From: Erythrocercus mccallii
Taxonomy: Eukaryota; Chordata; Aves; Passeriformes; Dicruridae
Length of the DNA: 64,000 nucleotides
Direction of reading: 5' to 3'
Assembly: GCA_013397435.1 (NCBI GenBank)
Contig: VZRG01001559.1
Location: 1-64,000 of the forward strand
Every line of letters starts with the position of its first letter. The first letter of the stretch is position 1. The notes under the pieces are model-generated. The model worked only from the letters and a program-made list of their open reading frames with translations. It had not been told where the DNA came from and did no database searches. A program made the translations under genes and the position numbers. Positions 1-11,323 of this stretch are shown one piece after another.

Positions 1-3000
1 CTTTCCTTTTCTTGGTGGATTTAGACCAAGGAAGAACTGTAAATGAGTTCTTAGTCAAGGCACACTAGGCTGGAATTAAAAGCCCTCCTTCATAAGCCAG
101 CTTTTGGCTATTGCCAGCTTCAGCAGCCTGAGCTGGATGGCTTTGTGATCCAAAAGCCGATCCAGCTTTGTGGCTGGATGGGCTCTCACCCACAGAGCAG
201 GGCCAGAGCCTCAGCCTGGGCACCATCACCATGGCCACAGGGGAGATTTTGGACGCCTTCAGCCACAAAGCCTCCATTCCCCCTGAGCCATCTATCTATA
301 GATACAGATGTACACAGTCACAGGGGTTTGGTTTTTTTTTTTTGCAGGGTGTGGTTTGACGCTTCCTCACTGGTTTCACAGGGTCAGAGATACACTTTGC
401 AATGAACAGGCAGAAAGTTTTCCTCCCTTTTGAGGAGGATGTCTGGGAAAAAGAAGTCCTGCCTTCTCCAGGCTGCAGGGGAGCATACTTGAGTGACCCT
501 CAGAGAGCCCCCCTAATGCCCTCACCACCCCCCACACCATCTCAGCATCGCCTTACCAGGGCTGGGCTATCTTTCCTCTCTGGTGAGTGGGGTTCACTGT
601 GCTTCACACTTGTCTTCCAGATTCACTGTCTGGCCATCACTGCTGTCTTATTTCATATATATTAATTAATTGTAAGTATGTATACACAAATAATTACATA
701 TATATGTCTTATCTATGTTTTCTGGGTATAATTTCATCACACCCACCTTTTCTATGGAGGGCTGGTGCAGAAGGGGCTGCTGGTGCTTGCTCCTCTGGCC
801 CTCAAAGTGTGCACATCCCCTTGAGTGCCCTTGCCCACCACAGGTTGTGGCAGTGGGACATATGAGAGGCCCCATGGGAGGTGAGGACACTTGCCCCTTG
901 ATCCCCAGTGTGTTCCCACTCTGTGACTATGGCTCCATGCTTGTCCCTTGCACCCTCCTTGTGTATTCCCCACCAGCTCTCCCAGCTGCCCCACTCCTTA
1001 CTGTCCCTGGGCAGTAGAGTCTGCTGACAGTTTGGTACAATGTGCTACCAAACCCTGAGGTGTCACTTTCTGATTTTGGGAGAAGAAGCAAGGTTACCAT
1101 CTCAGATGAAAGCAAAACTCCCTTTCGTCTTGTGACAAGCACTACTTATTTCAAGGCCATATGAGCACAATCTTGAGTGTTTTGGCGTAAATTGCCTGCT
1201 TGTGACACACAAACTGGTTCCTGAAATGAGAGTGCAGCTGGCTCACTGGCTGCTTTGGTTTGGGGCTGTCTCAGCTTTCAGGATATAACACATCCCCAGG
1301 AATTATTTCAAGCTGTAGCAAGAAAACATACAGCAAACTGTCCAGCTGCTTGCAGTAGCCTTGCAACAAGATCCATATTGTGAACGTATGATTAAAGATG
1401 GCAGGAGAGAAAGGGTGCCCCATGGCATAGTTCCATGGCCAGGAGACTTGTGTAACTAATGTAGGTTGTTATTGACAACCAAAAAGCAATAAACCTATTG
1501 CTACATGCTTTTTAGGCCAACTTTTGGCTGGCAAACAAGGAATGTGATGGACCTTCCCAAGGCTGGTATTCTGGTGTTTGCTTTGGGTATTGACATTTCA
1601 TATCCCATTGTTAAGGGCTGGGAAAAAAATCAGTTATTGATTGGGACAGAGCTATCTTTGTAGGAAGGCCTCCTTTTCATATTATTTGCACGCCTTCTCA
1701 TTTTACTGGGTGTGGAGAGAGAAAGGCTGTGTCTGTGACACTGTGTGGTGCAGAGCCCTCCCACCCTGGCTTTGCACTGAGCTGACAGCACGGCTGATGG
1801 AGAAGGCCAGGTTGTGTGCGTTAGACTGGTTTTGCATCCAGCCCAGCATCCGTCTCCAGATTTGGCCAGCTGTTCTGGGAGGACGGAGGACAGGGTTTGT
1901 AATGCTTCCCCTGCCAGGCTCTGAGACCTTTGTTCACTTCCTGAAGATTCCTAGTGCTTGACCTGCTTTCTTGACTGCTGCCAAGGGCTGAGCTCGTGCT
2001 TTGGTGGACACTAAACACAGAACCCAGCTCTGGACCAGCAGTGGTCTTTGCTGAGCCCATGTGAGTCCAGGACTTTTCCCTCGCCCTCAAAATATCTAGT
2101 TTTGCAGTTGTATGTGTTGAATTTTATCTGCCCTTTGACCCTTCACTATCTGCAGTTCTCACAGCCTGTCCTTGTCCTCAGACAGCTCCTTATCAGTGGC
2201 CAACCCTCTCCCCTCCCTCCTCACCCCTTTCCCAGGTCGTTTACAAAGGACTGAGCAGCCGAGGTCACTGCACAGACCCAGACCCTGATGGAAGGTCACT
2301 GCTATCACGCTGCCATATGAGGACTGGCTGTCTTCTCCTGACCTCCATTTCCTGTTTTTCAGCCCATTATTTGTTGATAGCAGGACCCGCTTTCTTATGC
2401 CTGAGTGGCTGCATTTCCTGAGGAGCTTTCTCTGCAGCCTCATTTAATCCCAAGCAGCTTCCTGGGCCCATAGGAGCGGTGCACTGGTCCCAGCTTGCCT
2501 GAGCCTTGGGATGGTGGTATATGTGCCAGCACATCCAGAGCCACCCCACCACCGTGGTGTCTTTGGTAGAAAAGTACGTGTTTTGGGTCCCCCCTGCAGT
2601 CAGTGCAGGGCAACAACTCCAGATCCTCCAAGGAGCTGGCCTCTGCCCATCGTCCAGGGCAGATGCTGTCATCTGGGGGGCCCTGCAGCCATCAACTCAG
2701 GGCTGAACAGCAAATAGCAACAGTCTCAGCTCAGCAGAAGTCTGTAAGAACACATAGCTAATTTAGTGTATGCACATGTGCTACCAAGACCAGTGTGGTT
2801 TCTGAGCAAGCCCAGGTGATTCTGCAGCTGGGATGGGGCTCAGGGCACATGTTTTTAACAGTCCTGTTTATCTCCTGTGGTGGTGAGTCAGGTCTAAGAC
2901 CTTTGTTAACTCTGCTCTCTCCTTTTCCCATTGTTGCCATCAAGCACTCAAGGTTTATCACCAGCAGTCACATTGGGATGTCCTTCACCAGCAGCACCTG

Positions 3001-5957
3001 AGGAGTCTGTGCAGCACCAGGGTGGAATACGCTGGATAGGCACGGCTGCTTCTCTTCCTCCAGCTCCAGATGACAAAAATAACACAAAATGGTGACAATT
3101 CTCCTGTTGCTTTATTTCATGATAATTTTCTTCTCCCTCCTTTCTCTGCCCCACTGAGGGATGTTTTGGCAGTTTGCAAACATCCCCCGTTCACATTCAC
3201 TGAATGTTACTACAGGCATTTCTTTCATGTGACAGCTTGAAAAAGGGATGTCAAAGCTTTCCTTCTTGTCTTCCTGGCCTTTCCCTCCATCATCTGACCC
3301 TTATGAATGCTCTCCAGCAAACAGTTTGCCTTTCTTGCCTGGTAGAATCTGGAAATAATTGCCTGCCACAGCACTTCTATCAGTGAATAAGCTTGTGTAA
3401 TTGCGCTATGGTCTTTGCTCCACAGTTCATTTTCTTAGCTCAGAAATGTGCTTTTATTTTTTTTTAACCATTGCATATATTCTGTTTATCCCCACAATTC
3501 ATTGTTGCCAATAAAGTAGAAAATAAGGGATAATCACCACTTAAATGCTTTAAAACCAATGCCATGTGTGGGGAAAAAAAATCAACCAAACAAGGAAAAG
3601 TCCTACCGTCCTCAAAGGAATGTGCATCAAATGTACTTTAGCCAAAGTACTGGCTTTTTCTGATGGAGCATATAAAAACTCAAGGTCCTAATAATCTGAC
3701 AAGCCACAGTTTGATTCTTTGAATCCCCAACCACAGCTCAAAAGTTGGCTGACTTGTATCAGAGGCTCTGTAGTTTTGGTTGTTGCTGATCATTTGTTTG
3801 TAATTGGTGTAGCGAGCTCTGAGAGCAGAGAATGTCATAATCCTGTGTCACCATACAGCTCCAAGGAGATTGCTGATAAATAACAATAATATACACACAC
3901 ATAACAGATACAGGCAGCAGCCAAACAGGACAATAATTGCTGTCTTGGTGGAGCTTATTAACTTAAATCAGGCAGAAAGAGATTTGGTGAATGGATGCCA
4001 CCTTTGTAATTTCCTGGGGGAAAAAAAGGCACAATCAAAATATGTGCCTGGAGAGATGTGCTTCATGTGACCAGGGAGGAGCTATAGATATATGTGTGTC
4101 TTTTTTTTTTTCTTTTTTTTTTAATGGTGTCTAGTATTTGCCCCAGGACTGGCCACAGAGACTAAACTAGGCCTGTTTGATCTGATTGTCACTGTGACCC
4201 AGCTCCCATCAGTGCATGTTTCCTCAGCTAGCACTGGTCCTGCACTCACCCTCTGAAGTGACTCAAACCCAAGTAACCTGAAAGTCCTCCATAAATCTGA
4301 GTGATATTTCAGTGTCTTGGGATGGCTCCCCGCATTTTGAAAGCCCAGGAGTGTCTGCTCTGCATGCCCTGGTACAGCTGCCTGACTTTCACACCTCCAA
4401 GCAGAACTACTTCAGGTGTTGCTAAAAACTATGGATGTCCACAACACAATTCTCTAGTTCCAGTGTTAGCCAAAAGCCCAGCTTCTTGATTGCCCATCCA
4501 TGGTCTGCCTATATAGGAACATATATATTCCAACAGAAAACTCTGGGCAACCTTTGGCCAGATTCAACTACACATCCAAGCTGCTTTTTGCCATTTCATT
4601 TATGCAAAGTAGAGGGAAACACAAGCAAAGTAGCTACTTAACACATTTATCTCTATTTTATGGCTTGGGATTGATCTAAAGCAGTAGCATAGCATACCTA
4701 TCCTGAATACATACATCTTTAAGACATAAAGGGGAAATCTTAATTACAGTGAAATTTATGAGCATTTGCATTCACTACCCTGTGAGTCCTGTCTGAGATT
4801 CACCATCAAGCCAACATCTTCAGGTTCATCTCCACAGCTGAACCTCACAACTGAAGTTCATTGAACTGACAACTCCCAAGGAGGAGTCCCCACAACTCCC
4901 GACAATCCCCACAGAGGATTTTCATTTATGTTGGCTGGCATTAGTGTGAAGTCAGAGGAGCTGTCCTCAGTACATATTGGTTTAATTAAAATTAGTCATA
5001 TCCTCGGTGAGTGGAAATTATCAAAGAGGGAAATGTTAGGGATTTCTCTGCTGCTGAACTGTGGAGAAATGTATGCAGAAATAGGATTCCCACGTCCCTC
5101 GCTCAGCTAACGAGGTGCACGGCATGGGCTGGGTCCCCTTGGTGCAAATGTGGGATAATCAGTGCAGTCTGGAATTGCACTCTGGGGAGAACCAGTCCAT
5201 CATGCTCCCGCGCTGCAGCTCAAGTCTTCTTCCATTCTGAGTTAATAATAAACACAACCCAGCTAAGTGATATACGTGACACATTTATTACCATGTCCTT
5301 TAGAAGCAATTTCCTTTCTGCTCTGTTTTCTCACAGACAGTGTAATTAGCAAGTTAAAGAGAACAGAGAAAAGAAAAAAAAAGTTTCCAGACTTGATCTT
5401 TCCCAGATGAAATGACAAAATTACTGAAGCAGTGTATACTCTTCAGTTCTGTAAGGAGATATACCTTAGGGTTAACAGCTGCATTTCAGCAAGTCTTCAA
5501 GTGAAGGCACACAAGGAAATCAACTCCATATAGGTAGCTTAGCAGCAGGAGACTTTTACATGATTATACTGAAGCCATTTGTGCCTATGTGGAAGGTAAG
5601 CATTGTGAATTTCCTAGCTGTGTTTTGCAAAACAAACCCAGACACCATTCCTGGCATAACAGATTGCTGACTTCCATACAGGGAGAAAAAAAAAAGAAAA
5701 AAAAAGGCAAAATCCTAATGCAGTAGGAGCAGGTGACCATTGACTTTGTCAGAGTTAAGATTTCTCTCATGTGCTGCCTCATCTTGGGTTGCTCAGGGTG
5801 AACACCATTGAGTTTTGCATTTATTATTCTTCCTATTCACTCTGTAATGCCATCACCAAGGAACCTGTTCAACTGAGGACCAGAAAATAATCCCTCAACT
5901 GCAAGTTGCTCAGCAGCAGGTACCCTAAGATGTCCTATGCATAATGGTTGCATATTG
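1..5957. other. non-coding DNA, no gene recognised
   Basis: I see no coding exon, RNA gene or recognisable transposon here. It is mixed-composition unique sequence with a T-rich tract at 4101-4122, an A-rich tract at 5686-5705 and AT-rich stretches near 655-710 and 3780-3990. Open frames are short and unrelated to any family I know. A Kozak-like ATG at 231 opens only about 49 codons. Confidence 0.6.
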
Positions 5958-6033
5958 AGCACAGTGGTGCTGGTTAATAGTTGGATTTGATTACCTCAGA
6001 CATCTTCTCCAGCCTTAAGGATTCTGTGATTCA
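5958..6033 (+). repeat. CR1 LINE 3'-tail fragment
   Basis: This is the last ~75 bases of a CR1 non-LTR retrotransposon. It keeps the order typical of the CR1 3' end: a 'gtgctggttaatagttggat' block, a diverged 'gatgacct' block, then 'ccagcctta-ggattctgtgattc' close to the family terminus. CR1 copies are usually 5'-truncated, so a tail-only copy is expected. No coding sequence remains. Confidence 0.6.
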
Positions 6034-7155
6034 TAAACCAGAAGGCTGAGAGGAGTGTGAGTGAGGGTGTACAGGCTGAGAAGCACAGGGAAAAAAAGGC
6101 CTTTGGACTTCTCTGCACCAATGTGCCCAGTGAGAAATAGTTTCCATACATGCTTTCAGCTCCTTCTGCTTGGAAAGAAAGAACACAGCCCCAAGGCATG
6201 ATCATTACAATGGGTTCTATGTAAGTTGCTCCTTATAAGCATTTGTCAAACTGCAGAGAGCACAGGACAGTGTGGCAATGTATCCTCATTCAGCAGTGGT
6301 TCCCATGGGCGATGGATCATGCTGGGAACTGGGCAGACCACTGCTGGGTTCTGGCACAGCAAGGCAAGCTAAGGTGATTGTGTTTTAACCTCTAAAATCC
6401 CAAATTATTTGGCTTCTGATATCCTCAGAGAGTCTGCATTGAGTGTCTTGGTCAAAGTAGCAGGGACACTGTCTGGGTGACAGGACCTGGGTGTTAAATG
6501 CTCCCCTGCAAAGAGCTCTCTGCTTCCCTTTTGGTCAGAGACTTGTAAATTTTCAGAGCACAATGCAAAGCTAGCAGCTGTGTGAGTCTGCCCACTCCAT
6601 ATTAGCTTTCAAGAAGGATAATTTAGCAATAGAAAAACAAGGAGGCAGAGTCAGCAGCAGGAGGGTAATGTGCTGGAGCGACCCAACACACGTGCCGTGG
6701 TATGAGGCAGACAAGGACCCCGCCTTTCTCCAGCACCACCAGACCAAGAGCACATCCAGACCAAGCATGAGGAGGATCCCTCTGAAGGGTCAAACCCCTC
6801 TTCCTTGTGGAGAAAGTCTCAGGTGTTGGTTTTCAAGGGCTGCTGCCCTGTAGGGCTGGTCTTGAAAGCTGTCTCTGTCAGGGCAGGAATTGGAACCCCC
6901 ACAGAGCCCTCCCACCTCTGAAAAACCTGTTGTGTGACCTCTCATGGCCATCCCAACCAGTTAGTGGGCCTGGTGCCCCAGCAGCGTTTCTGCTTCTTGC
7001 CAGGCAGCTGTCATGAGGTTGGCTGGAACGGGGATGTTTGCTACAGCTGAGGGCAGAGGTGGACAGCCTCGGGTCTGGGATGCTGGGATATCCCCACACT
7101 GTGGGTCAATCATAAAGAACTAATTAAGTTTAATCCTTCCGAGGCAGAAATCATA
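6034..7155. other. non-coding DNA, nothing recognised
   Basis: Unique sequence with short open frames on both strands and no match to a known family by eye. GC rises modestly around 6650-7080, where open frames overlap on both strands. That fits composition rather than coding. Confidence 0.5.
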
Positions 7156-7212
7156 GGCCAGATTTCAGCTGTTGTATATCAGCATGGCTCTGCTGGGGTC
7201 AATGGAACAAAC
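7156..7212 (+). repeat. possible arm of an ancient palindromic amniote repeat
   Basis: Starting at 'ggccagatttcagctg' and running through 'atatcagcatggctc' and 'gtcaatgg', this stretch resembles one arm of a palindromic repeat common in reptile and bird genomes (GGCCAGAT..CAGCTGGTGTAAATCAGC..GTCAATGG). I recognise the pattern from memory and cannot give a reliable family name. The opposite arm is not evident downstream, so this would be a half-element or strongly decayed copy. Confidence 0.4.
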
Positions 7213-10200
7213 CCAGCCTGTGCCAGTACAGGCTCTGGATTGTTGCCTGCCATTGTGCACAGTAACAAACACTGCTGAGTGCCATGAAATTAGAATGAAA
7301 GATTAACAAAATCATATTTTGCATTGTCCTCAGCACAGACAGGCCATTTGAAATAGCACAGCAGCCACGTATTGTTGGTGGCTCTGAACCATGTTGCTTT
7401 CAAAATACACTGTTGTGTATAGAAATTAATATGGCTACATGGTGAAAACTATTATCCTCTGCATTATTTGTTAATTTAGGCTTATGGCTAAACAATTCAT
7501 TTAGCCTTATAGTTTTTATTTTAAATTGCACAGAGCACTTCCAAATGCTCAGCTTTTGTCTAGACTGTTTTCCTGGGAATTTAGGAGGTGGTGCCCCTCA
7601 GGGTTTTGCTTATAGAGTGTCCCCAGTACCAGCTAGAACTAGGTGTGCTGGAGGAAACATATCTTCACTTTTTCTTCTCCTCCTGCAGTTTCTGCAGAAT
7701 TCCTCTTTACTGACAAACTCCCTGAGAGAAGGTTTCACTGCAATTTACGATAACCATGATCATTTACCAAATAAGTCCATTCCTTTACTTTGACAACATG
7801 TATAACACTGAGTGAAAGACTTAATAAGCAGATTTTTTTGTTTTGAGGCAGCATCTCAGGACTACATACTAGGACTGTAGCCTAACACTCAGCCTCTTTT
7901 TCCCTATATAAGAAAGTAAGTTTTCCTAAAGTCAAATCATTTGCTCCTTATGGTGTAGACTCTGTTCCAGAAATTGTAATTGAATTTTGCCGTTTCTATC
8001 TCAAGCTTACTTGCTTAGGATATTAAAAGTTAGTATTGCCTTAAAAGCAGTAATAATAGATTTGCTGTTTAATCATATCACACTGCTGATTTGCAACAGA
8101 AACAACTCTGTGGTCCAGCTGAAGCTGAAAAGAAAAGCAGATCAAATTTCATTTCTGGAGATGCCTTCTTGCAATTACTCACCTATGTCTTCTCAGAGTA
8201 GAGTTAATTACTGGGAAAGATAAGCTGCTCTTGCTTTCATTGTTACAGCTGAGGTGATACTGGATCAGTATGACTTGGTACATGCTCATTGCACTTTGAG
8301 AGGCATATTCTGCAGTGAAAGTTGACAGAACAATTTCAGCAGACATAAAAACTTCTGAATTTGCGTGAGGCCTGCAGACACTCCTGCCACAAAGTTTCCT
8401 TACAAACAGATCAGGAGAATGGTGATGTGATGTTCTCTTAGGGGTTATGAATACATCAGTCCTCCAATGTGTTACTGCTTTGATTTCATGTCCCTGACAT
8501 GCCCAGAGTGGTTTGCTGTGCATTTCCTCATAGAGAAGGAGCCTTACTAGACCAGCTGGATGACAACAGAAACCTTAACAGGCACCCTCTGGATATGCTA
8601 AAGAGCTGTCAAGCCTCTGTAGATCCCTGTTTGATTTCCCAAAGGAAGGGGTTTCCCTTACAGCTGTTGCTGGTACAGCTTTGGTTCCTGGACTCAGGTT
8701 TTGTCCCTGCATTTCAGAAAATATCTTCATAGTTCAAACTGGCAAAGCTTGGGATCTTGTGGTGCAATCTCACCTGTGGTACCTGTATCAGACACATGTC
8801 AAAGGTAGCTCTGATTTCTCCTGAAGCTCCTGTTCCATGTCTGGCCAATTAGGACAGGTAGTTTGGGCCACCAGATCTGTATTGTATGAATTGCCATGGC
8901 AGATGTGTGAAGGCAAAACTTAGTTCCTTTGGTAGCATTAATGCATGGAGTTCAAGGAGGTATTCCCTTGATCTTAAGGATCCCAATGTATCTCTGTTGA
9001 CCCAAGGACAGTGGAAGGAAAAAAGGATTGTCTAAAGAGGAGTCAGAGCTGCTGCTGCTCTGATCCATCCCTCTTCTTTCTCTCTTCTTTGACTGCTAAG
9101 AAAGCACGTTGATATTGGCCTGATCCATTAACAGCCTGTTTCTGCTCCTCACTGCCTCCCAACTCAGCTCTGCCTGTGTCAGTCATCTCTCTGATTTTGC
9201 ACTCTTCACTGTCAGAGGGGTTCTCTTCCCTGCTGCAGCTCCAGGTTTAGCTGTGAGATGACCGCAGTCAAAGCCAGCATTGCTCAGCTCGTGTATGCCA
9301 GAAGGGCACTGGGCTGGATACAGGAGGTAGGAAGGCTGAAGTCCTTCTCCAATGTGGCCTTGCTGCCTAATCTGGGGATCATTTCCTCTTAGCATTCCCT
9401 GCCTCAGCCCAGTTTGGTGAACCCCTTTGCTATTGTGGATGGGCTGTGCTTTCCAAACATTCATGCACTATCATGCTTGACTTCCCACCTGTCTTCATTC
9501 AAATCCCCCTTTAACACTCAGTCCTTCCAAGAGGCCTATAAATGCTAACCTAAGTCAAGATAATGTCATTATCACTGCCGTCGATGAAGTAACTCATCAA
9601 GTGCTGAAATAAATAATTTTCCTTGGGGATTACTGCCTGAAAGCCAAATGTAATCAGTAAAGCTTGGGTTTGACAAGGCTGTCACAGATAGAATTCATTT
9701 ACTAATGAGTTCCAGCTTAAAAGTCCACATTGGTAATGTGTCTGTGGTTTTAATGAAACATTGCAGAGACCTTTATCTCAGTATTTTTTGCTTGTTAGAT
9801 ATGCTGTTTGTCAGACAAATCTTCCCACTTGATGAGCAAGTTTTTTTCTCCCTCTTCCCCCAGCTGAACAATAGGTCTCTAAGCTTTTCATTGCCAAATG
9901 CTGTTTTCTAAAAATCTTATTTGATCCTCTGGAATAAGGATCAAATCGGCCAAAACCAACACGCCAGCTATGCTATTGCCTGTCCATGGAGGGAAACTGC
10001 CTTTGGCAGAGGTTTTTACAAAACAGTTCCTCCTGATGGCCACTGAGGGGAAAAAGAAAGGTGCTATCTGTTCACCACGCTACCAGGAGAAAACTTGAAT
10101 CATCAATAAGGGTGGTTTCTAAGCAACCAAATGCAGTCAACAACCATAATAACAGCACTTTGAAAGTAAATCACTTAGTCTGGTACATGCCCCACTCTCC

Positions 10201-10602
10201 AATTAATGGCAAATTCTTATCAGCTGTACTGTCTGGCAGACACACATTTAAAGGGCTGAAGTAGTTCTAAAACAACACTTCAACTGGTAGAACAAAACTC
10301 AGAGTCATTCAGATCTCCCAAAGACTAATGGCTTTATAGAGTTTTTACAGAAAGATTTTAATGGAAAATAACAATTCTTACCTTTTATACCCTATAGGAT
10401 ATTCCAGTCAATTGTGTCTCTGTTCAAGGCCAACTCCCCAAAGCCACAGAAAAGATACTGCCATAGGTTTTTGAATGTTTTTCCTGATTTTCCCCATAGA
10501 AAACCATCAGTGTAGTGTCTATTAGAGTGCAGAAAACTCAGTCTTCGTAAGAGAATCATATACTGCATCACTGTCTGCTCTACTGAAGTGTAAAAACCAG
10601 TT
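7213..10602. other. non-coding DNA, AT-rich, possible conserved non-coding elements
   Basis: No gene is supported. Several AT-rich stretches (about 7270-7540, 7980-8110, 9540-9720, 10060-10260) carry many TAAT/ATTA homeodomain-type cores and few CpGs, a texture often seen in vertebrate conserved non-coding elements. Conservation cannot be judged from one sequence. A perfect 10-bp inverted repeat lies at 9919-9946. Confidence 0.4.
9919..9946. repeat. perfect 10-bp inverted repeat (hairpin)
   Basis: Arm ATTTGATCCT (9919-9928) and its exact reverse complement (9937-9946) are separated by an 8-base loop. No transposon or RNA gene is recognised around it. Confidence 0.75.
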
Positions 10603-10607
10603 AAAGT
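10603..10607. repeat. 5-bp target-site duplication, left copy
   Basis: The sequence aaagt immediately precedes the LTR and is repeated exactly at 11319-11323, directly after its last base. This marks a retroviral-type integration. Confidence 0.85.
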
Positions 10608-11318
10608 TGTCTTGGTTTGGAAAGACAGGTATCTGCCAGGGAAAGCTGGAGCTTCCCTTGGAATGGAGAATGTAAACCCCCTCCCTCCAAATTATTATAA
10701 TTTTGCAATTAAGGGGCTTTCAGGCAAAGATATGGGAATAGGAATAACAGTTCTTTACTAGCAATATTAAAAATGTAGTAGTACCAAAAAACCCCATCAA
10801 ACATACAATAAAGAAAAACACTGACAGAGTCTGAATACAACCTGACACCCGGTTGGTCAGGGTGTCGGTAGCAGTCCAATTAAGTCCTCCTGAAGTGACA
10901 GATGTGGTTCTGTTGGAGTAGAGATGATCCTGTAGAAGAGTCCGGCAGTAGTGAGAGGAGTCTAGTCTTCCTCTGGGAATCCAGTGGAAAGCAGGGTGTC
11001 CTGCTGTTGTGAGTCTCAGCTTTTATCCAGGTAGGAATGCTTGGCTCCTCCCACTGGGTGGAGCATCTCACAATGGGATGATGTAATTTTATCAGTCATG
11101 TGGTGGGCCTTAATGGCCCATTAACAGCAGATATCCCAGAGGAAGGATGGGTCATAGAAGAGATAAAGAAACACTGCCCCACCTGGTTTTAACAGCTGGT
11201 CCTTTAACAGAAGGCACCCGCCTCCTCTCCCCCTAGAGCCAAGAGATAAAGAAGAAACACCTCCCGAACCGGTTTTGGCAGATGGGAATAGAATACATCT
11301 TGCATTGAACCCAAGACA
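10608..11318 (-). mobile_element. solo LTR of an avian endogenous retrovirus (ERVL-like)
   Basis: A complete 711-bp LTR bounded by the inverted ends TGTCTTGG (10608) and CCAAGACA (11311-11318), starting TG and ending CA. Perfect 5-bp duplications (aaagt) flank it, and no internal retroviral sequence adjoins it, so it is a solo LTR left by recombination between the two LTRs of a provirus. I recognise the sequence from memory as a repeated passerine LTR. A TATA-like GGATAAAAG on the minus strand (about 11019-11028) suggests transcription would run leftwards, with the U3 part toward 11318. A 5-bp duplication is usual for class III/ERVL elements, whereas betaretrovirus-like copies usually give 6 bp. 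The class is inferred; the ends and duplication are seen directly. Confidence 0.85.
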
Positions 11319-11323
11319 AAAGT
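11319..11323. repeat. 5-bp target-site duplication, right copy
   Basis: aaagt, identical to 10603-10607, abutting the terminal CA of the LTR. Confidence 0.85.

Noticed and set aside
231..350. ATG in a near-ideal Kozak context (caccatggcc)
   Set aside because: It opens only about 49 codons and runs into a poly-T tract, with no domain and no sign of splicing into another frame.
10880..11071. 63-codon minus-strand frame inside the LTR
   Set aside because: It lies inside a solo LTR that has no coding capacity in related copies; it is a chance frame.
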